NCBI GenBank assembly: GCA_031271375.1 | Contig: JAISVU010000297.1 | Location: 1 to 9,300, forward strand | Direction of reading: 5' to 3' | Length of the DNA: 9,300 nt | Source: Clostridiales bacterium | GTDB lineage: Bacteria > Bacillota > Clostridia > Lachnospirales > WRAX01 | In this document: positions 5,934-9,300 of the stretch, piece after piece | Position numbering within the stretch: position 1 is the first letter of the stretch | Layout of the letters: every line of letters begins with the position of its first letter | Position numbers and translations under genes: made by a program | Notes under the pieces: model-generated | The model's input: the letters and a program-made list of their open reading frames with translations, nothing else | Told to the model about the DNA's origin: nothing | The model's database searches: none

Positions 5934-6557
5934 ATGATGAAGGATTCCTATAAGACTTTAAAAAAGGCGGGCCGCGCCGAGATAATTGAAAAGAAATCCC
6001 GGTTTATCGGCCTTGCCGCCCCTGCTGAAACAGAAGAGGACGCTCAGGCCCTTCTCCAAGCCGCAAGAGCGGAGCATAAGGACGCCAGCCATAATGTCTA
6101 TGCCTGGATTTTGGGGATAAACGGCGAAAACCCCCGCCAGAGCGACGACGGCGAGCCGGGAGGCACTGCGGGCGCTCCGGCTCTCGGGGCAATAAGCAAG
6201 CTGGGCGTAACCAACGCCATTGTTATCGTAACCCGTTATTTCGGCGGGATTCTGCTGGGGACGGGCGGCCTTACCCGAGCCTACGGCCAGGCCGCGAGGG
6301 AGAGCCTCGCAGACGCCGGAATAGCGGAACGTTTTTCTTACGACGAGTTCTTATTAACGATATCCTATCCCTTGCTCAGTAAATTCCAGCATGAATTCGC
6401 GAAGCGCGGGTATACGATTAAAAATCCCGTATATACCGAGGACGTTAAACTAGGCGTTTTTGTGAGAACCCCTCAGGCTGATGAATTCTCGCGCCTTTCC
6501 GCCGACCTCAGCGGCGGCGGCGCGCATATTGAATTTAAGAGCACGGTATATCTGTAA
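5934..6557 (+). CDS. yigZ: IMPACT/YigZ (YvyE) family protein
   Basis: This 207-residue protein belongs to the conserved UPF0029/IMPACT family, which includes E. coli YigZ and B. subtilis YvyE. Its biochemical role in bacteria is not settled, although the eukaryotic relative IMPACT acts in translational stress control. The N-terminal domain carries the hallmark segments EKKSRFIGLAAP (19-30), ASHNVYAWI (51-59), SDDGEPGGTAGAP (70-82) and VTRYFGGILLGTGGLTRAY (99-117). A DUF1949-like ferredoxin-type domain follows from about 140 to the end. Two ATGs are adjacent (5934 and 5937) with no Shine-Dalgarno sequence upstream, and the predicted transcript begins almost at the codon, so initiation may be leaderless. 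It is the first gene of the plus-strand series, separated by 70 bases from spoIIM. Confidence 0.95.
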   Translation: MMKDSYKTLKKAGRAEIIEKKSRFIGLAAPAETEEDAQALLQAARAEHKDASHNVYAWILGINGENPRQSDDGEPGGTAGAPALGAISKLGVTNAIVIVTRYFGGILLGTGGLTRAYGQAARESLADAGIAERFSYDEFLLTISYPLLSKFQHEFAKRGYTIKNPVYTEDVKLGVFVRTPQADEFSRLSADLSGGGAHIEFKSTVYL

Positions 6558-6570
6558 CATGTCTATTTTT

Positions 6571-6624
6571 GTCCCTATGTGAATAAAATTTACCGAGCAG
6601 GTTAGCAAAATATTCTCAGGGGAC
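6571..6624 (+). promoter_or_regulatory. Possible hairpin hiding the spoIIM ribosome binding site
   Basis: GTCCC (6571-6575) can pair with GGGAC (6620-6624), and GAATA (6581-6585) with TATTC (6611-6615) inside it. The outer stem can add the T6570-A6625 pair and a T-G wobble. The right arm contains most of the AGGGG Shine-Dalgarno sequence used by spoIIM. If the hairpin forms, it would lower translation of spoIIM when ribosomes do not melt it. It is not followed by a T-run, so it is not a terminator for yigZ. Confidence 0.35.
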
Positions 6625-6627
6625 ATA

Positions 6628-7275
6628 ATGAAAATGGTAAGAACCGAAGCAAGAGGGCTTAACATGCCGCGGCTTATATACATGCTTATAATAGCGGTAT
6701 TGCTCGCTGGAATCGTTGCAGGATGGCTCGCTGCAAGCCTCGTTCCGGAATATGGCAGACTTTTAGAGGGTCTCGGCGTACATATTAACATCATAAGCGA
6801 TATGGAAAGCGCCGATCCGGTTTATTTCGTGGAACGCGCCGTGAAATACGCAGCGCCGCTGACCGCGATGTGGTTCCTGGCCTTTCTGCCGCCTGCCGCC
6901 GCTTTCGTTCCGTTCTTCGTCTTTTTTAAAGGAGCGGGCCTGGGCTTGGCTACGAAGGCGCTGTGGGATTTGAACGGCGCAGGCGGGTTCAAACTGGCCG
7001 CGGCGCTGTATCTGCCCCAGAATCTGCTGCTTGCGCCTGTCGTATGCTTCATCGCGGCGGACAGCATATGTCAAGCCCTCGGGGCAATCAGAGCGCAGAT
7101 GATAATGAGCGCCGAGTATAAAACGGCGGGCGGAACAATGCCCGGAATGCGTCTTTCATCAAAGGGCGGGAAACCGGGATATGCAGGCAAGCTCGCTGCG
7201 GCTGTTGTATGCGCGCTTGCGGCCGCCGCCTGGGAAGCATGGGTAACGCCGCTTATAATAAGAAGCATCCGTTAA
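6628..7275 (+). CDS. spoIIM: Stage II sporulation protein M
   Basis: SpoIIM is the polytopic membrane protein that, with SpoIID and SpoIIP, drives septal thinning and engulfment of the forespore. The 215 residues match the known length of about 214. Diagnostic regions in order are FFVFFKGAGLGLATKAL (96-112), YLPQNLLLAPV (128-138) and WEAWVTPLIIRSIR (202-215). The last corresponds to the FEAYLSPVL-type ending of B. subtilis SpoIIM. Predicted membrane segments lie at about 15-38, 75-100, 122-147 and 187-209. The ATG follows AGGGG at 6-7 bases. No spoIID or spoIIP is nearby. Instead the xpaC-like gene begins 14 bases after its stop, so it is transcriptionally tied to genes outside the engulfment machinery. 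I could not find a convincing sigma-E promoter upstream, although spoIIM in Bacillus is under sigma-E. Confidence 0.9.
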   Translation: MKMVRTEARGLNMPRLIYMLIIAVLLAGIVAGWLAASLVPEYGRLLEGLGVHINIISDMESADPVYFVERAVKYAAPLTAMWFLAFLPPAAAFVPFFVFFKGAGLGLATKALWDLNGAGGFKLAAALYLPQNLLLAPVVCFIAADSICQALGAIRAQMIMSAEYKTAGGTMPGMRLSSKGGKPGYAGKLAAAVVCALAAAAWEAWVTPLIIRSIR

Positions 7276-7276
7276 C

Positions 7277-7283
7277 GGGAGGT
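7277..7283 (+). promoter_or_regulatory. Ribosome binding site that selects the xpaC start
   Basis: GGGAGGT lies directly after the spoIIM stop. It abuts the ATG at 7284, leaving no spacer, but is 6 bases from the ATG at 7290, which is the normal distance. The start at 7290 is therefore preferred. A much longer in-frame opening back to 7209 lies inside spoIIM and is not needed. Confidence 0.75.
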
Positions 7284-7289
7284 ATGAAC

Positions 7290-7940
7290 ATGGATCCAAA
7301 AATTGAGAGCAAAATGTACAAGGAAGTCAAGGTTAAGGCGGTAAACCCTATTTACGCCATAGGCGTCGTTTGGCTGGTTTACGGCATTGCCTTCCCCCTG
7401 TACCGTATCACCGACCTGGTGATAGCGGCGGCGGTCTCGGCCCTGGCCTATATCTGCGCCAGAAAGTTCCTGCCCGAAAGGACGCTGGTAACGCCGTTGA
7501 CGGATAAAGGCGCGCTCGACACCCGCTGTATGGAGCTTATCACAAGGGGATATACCTATATCGCGGAGCTGGAAAAGTACCCCGCCCGCGTAAATGATAA
7601 GACGATAACGGCCCAGGTGGGCGAGATAACCGCAATCAGCAGGCAGATGTTCGATTACGCTGCGAAGAACCCCAGGATTGCGACAGACCTGCGTAACTTC
7701 GTTGATTATTATTTCCCCGTTACGATAAAACTGCTGGTGACATACATTGACATGCAGACGCAGACGGTCAAGAGCGAGAACGTCATTGAAATAATGGCGA
7801 AGGTAGGAACCGTAATGAACAAGGTGACGGCCGCCTTCCACAAACATCTGGACGACATGTTCTCCGACAAGCGCCTTGACGTTAAAACGGATATAGAGGT
7901 CTTGAAGAGCGAGCTCAAGATGGAGGGATTGGGAGAATGA
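7290..7940 (+). CDS. xpaC: XpaC-like membrane protein (PF10112, 5-bromo-4-chloroindolyl phosphate hydrolysis family)
   Basis: This 216-residue protein resembles the XpaC family, named for a colony phenotype on chromogenic phosphate. It is not a convincing hydrolase by sequence; no phosphatase motif is visible. Two membrane segments lie near the N-terminus (about residues 20-37 and 42-57), followed by a long cytoplasmic helical domain. The family's C-terminal pattern is clear: DLRNFVDYYFPVTIKLLVTY at about 133-152, then HKHLDDMFSDKRLDVKTDIE and VLKSELKMEGL. In Bacillus xpaC is paired with telA (yaaN, toxic-anion-resistance family), so it may work in envelope stress or membrane integrity. Here it lies 14 bases after spoIIM and overlaps the next gene as ATGA, which implies tight coupling with the LemA-like protein. 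No telA is visible within the window. Confidence 0.85.
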   Translation: MDPKIESKMYKEVKVKAVNPIYAIGVVWLVYGIAFPLYRITDLVIAAAVSALAYICARKFLPERTLVTPLTDKGALDTRCMELITRGYTYIAELEKYPARVNDKTITAQVGEITAISRQMFDYAAKNPRIATDLRNFVDYYFPVTIKLLVTYIDMQTQTVKSENVIEIMAKVGTVMNKVTAAFHKHLDDMFSDKRLDVKTDIEVLKSELKMEGLGE

Positions 7941-8533
7941 CCAACATAACCCGGGTTAAGTCGATAAACGCGAACAGGACGGCCGTCGCGATTACGGCGG
8001 CATTAATGATAGCCGCCTTCCTTATAGGCGGCGTCAAGTCCCTGCGCGGACTCAGGGCCGACAGCGAGGCGGTGTTCAGCGAAGGTACTTCGGACAGCGG
8101 CCCAGACGCTTTTGACCTCAGGGTTGATCTTACGGAGTATAACGGCCTTGCCGCGAATATTCTCTCCGTCGCGAAGCGCTATAACTTAGAGGCCGACCCA
8201 CTGTACGACAGTTTGGCTAAGGCCAGGCAGTCACTGAGCGGCGAGCTCCCAAAGGACACCCACGACGTTCAATACGGGCTGTATCTTTCGGTACGCGAGG
8301 CATCCGAGCAGCTGGCGCAGCGCGTCTTGGCTGCCAACGGCTTGTCCGCCTCCGACCGGGAGATGCTTACCAGAAACGTTACGGACATGACGTCGCTCCA
8401 AACCATCATTTCGCGTGAAAGCGCGTTATACAACCGCAGCGCCGGGGAATTTAACGAAACCCTTAACATTATCCCGGCGTCGCTGATAAAAACGCTGGGG
8501 CTGGTTAAACCCTTGCCTCTGTTCAATAATTAA
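7937..8533 (+). CDS. LemA-like membrane protein, divergent
   Basis: This 198-residue protein has one N-terminal membrane segment (about 15-32) and a helical extracytoplasmic or cytoplasmic domain like LemA. The most telling part is the C-terminus: ALYNRSAGEFNETLNIIPAS at 163-182, followed by LIKTLGLVKPLPLF (183-196). This corresponds to the LemA family's YN-x-N-x-P...LIA-x-LFGFKP-type ending. The usual early LemA segment with the run of Asn/Gln and LIPNLVE is replaced by VDLTEYNGLAANILSVAKRYN (starting near 63), so this is a divergent member. An acidic Ser/Gly linker (43-60) separates membrane and core. Its ATG overlaps the xpaC stop, and the TPM gene starts 12 bases downstream. LemA and TPM genes are frequent neighbours in bacteria, which supports the call. 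Confidence 0.82.
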   Translation: MTNITRVKSINANRTAVAITAALMIAAFLIGGVKSLRGLRADSEAVFSEGTSDSGPDAFDLRVDLTEYNGLAANILSVAKRYNLEADPLYDSLAKARQSLSGELPKDTHDVQYGLYLSVREASEQLAQRVLAANGLSASDREMLTRNVTDMTSLQTIISRESALYNRSAGEFNETLNIIPASLIKTLGLVKPLPLFNN

Positions 8534-8545
8534 GGGGGAAGATAA

Positions 8546-9300
8546 ATGAAAAAACTTAAACGTTTAATGAGCGGTATAATCTTTTCTTTGTGTTTCTTTG
8601 TGTGCTTTGCGGTTAATACTTACGCCGCTCCCGAGCCCACTGAGCTGTATTACGCCAACGACTACGCCGGGGTTCTTTCCGAGGACACCATCCGGTATAT
8701 AGTAGATGCAAACTACGGCCTTTTTGACAGAACCGGCGCCCAAGTGGTGGTATCCGTCGTCGATTTCACCGACGGGGAGAGCATGGAGGATTATTCCTTA
8801 GATATGTTCAACTCCTGGGGAATAGGCTCGGAGAAAAACAATGGCCTGTTATTGCTCCTTTCCATCGGCGATGACAATTACTGGGTTCAGACAGGCGCGG
8901 ACTTGAGTAAAAAACTCTCGATGGGCGAGGTCAGCGGCATCCTTAACGACAAGCTGGAGCCCTATTTCGCGGAAAAGGAATACGACACGGGCGTCCGCGC
9001 CGTTTTTGACGAATTCGTCGGGCGGATAGAAACCCTATACGCCGATACATCAAATGCTTCCGTCAGCTCAACTGGCGGCTCAAACGCTCCCAATGCCTAT
9101 AATTTGGAAACGCGCGTATACAACTCCCGGGCCGTCGGCTCATTAATACCCGGAATCTTCGGCGGGTTCTGGAGCATCGCGAGAGTCCTTGTCGTGGCGG
9201 TCGTCGTTATAATCGTCCTCGCCATAATCTTCGGCGGCTCCAGGCGCAGGCGTTATTACGGCCCCGGCCCGCGCCCGCGCGGCGGCGGATTCTTCTGGGG
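8546..9300 (+). CDS. TPM-domain (YgcG-like) secreted membrane-anchored protein, C-terminus cut by window edge
   Basis: The start codon is backed by AAGGGGGA at 6-7 bases. The 251 codons in the window give a signal peptide (1-28; basic MKKLKR, hydrophobic core, TYAA cleavage region), then a TPM domain at about 35-165. TPM features include YYANDYAGVLSEDT (35-48), AQVVVSVVDFTDG (65-77), NNGLLLLLSIGDDNYWVQTG (98-117) and a C-terminal helix ending FDEFVGRIETLY (154-165). A Ser/Gly/Asn linker follows (168-185), then one membrane segment at about 212-231. The chain ends with SRRRR and a Pro/Gly/Arg-rich, Phe-ending tail that runs off the edge. TPM domains face the outside and have been linked to phosphatase-like activity in plants and to protein repair or assembly; the substrate here is unknown. 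It is the third gene of the XpaC-LemA-TPM group. Confidence 0.92.
   Translation, partial: MKKLKRLMSGIIFSLCFFVCFAVNTYAAPEPTELYYANDYAGVLSEDTIRYIVDANYGLFDRTGAQVVVSVVDFTDGESMEDYSLDMFNSWGIGSEKNNGLLLLLSIGDDNYWVQTGADLSKKLSMGEVSGILNDKLEPYFAEKEYDTGVRAVFDEFVGRIETLYADTSNASVSSTGGSNAPNAYNLETRVYNSRAVGSLIPGIFGGFWSIARVLVVAVVVIIVLAIIFGGSRRRRYYGPGPRPRGGGFFW

Noticed and set aside
6589..6616. Promoter-like TTTACC and TATTCT upstream of spoIIM
   Set aside because: Each box matches only four of six positions, and the start site would fall in the ribosome binding site. No sigma-E or sigma-F pattern is convincing either.
7209..7289. Longer in-frame N-terminus for the XpaC-like protein
   Set aside because: It lies inside the well-supported spoIIM gene, and a good ribosome site directs the start to 7290.
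1..9300. Mobile elements, CRISPR arrays, tRNA or rRNA genes
   Set aside because: I saw no transposase, terminal repeats, repeat-spacer pattern or RNA gene sequence by eye; the genes read as a stable chromosomal region.

Overview
The window looks like a chromosomal segment from an endospore-forming member of the Bacillota, most likely class Clostridia, with moderate-to-high GC. The evidence is a recognisable SpoIIM engulfment protein, a FloA/NfeD pair of the Bacillus/Clostridium type, strong AGGAGG-like ribosome binding sites, close gene packing with ATGA overlaps, and a YvyE/YigZ-type IMPACT protein. I see no insertion sequence, tRNA, rRNA, CRISPR array or phage gene. The one clearly AT-rich stretch is the divergent promoter region at about 5787-5933.

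Left half, minus strand (read from 5786 down to 1). A sigma-A-like promoter at 5837-5865 drives nfeD and floA, which encode the membrane-microdomain proteins NfeD and flotillin A. Next come a small YgiT-type zinc-ribbon protein and a divergent BadF/N-acetylglucosamine-kinase-like ASKHA protein. After an 89-base gap with a possible promoter lies a second group: a DEDDh 3'-5' exonuclease, two consecutive TrkA-type regulators and TrkH, which runs off the left edge. The two TrkA proteins are complementary. One has an intact nucleotide-binding glycine motif but no RCK_C domain. The other has RCK_C but a degenerate glycine motif.

Right half, plus strand (5934 to the end). A second promoter in the same intergenic region drives yigZ and appears to leave it almost no leader. 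It is followed by spoIIM, then a tight cluster of xpaC-like, lemA-like and TPM-domain genes. The last encodes a secreted, membrane-anchored protein and is cut by the right edge. All four proteins after yigZ are predicted membrane proteins.

The most interesting theme is membrane organisation. Flotillin/NfeD and a SpoIIM-XpaC-LemA-TPM operon are fired divergently from one short AT-rich region that carries a palindrome between the two promoters. Each family is known on its own. The combination, with SpoIIM placed at the head of an XpaC-LemA-TPM group, is the best candidate here for an undescribed functional unit. That link is inference from gene order only.
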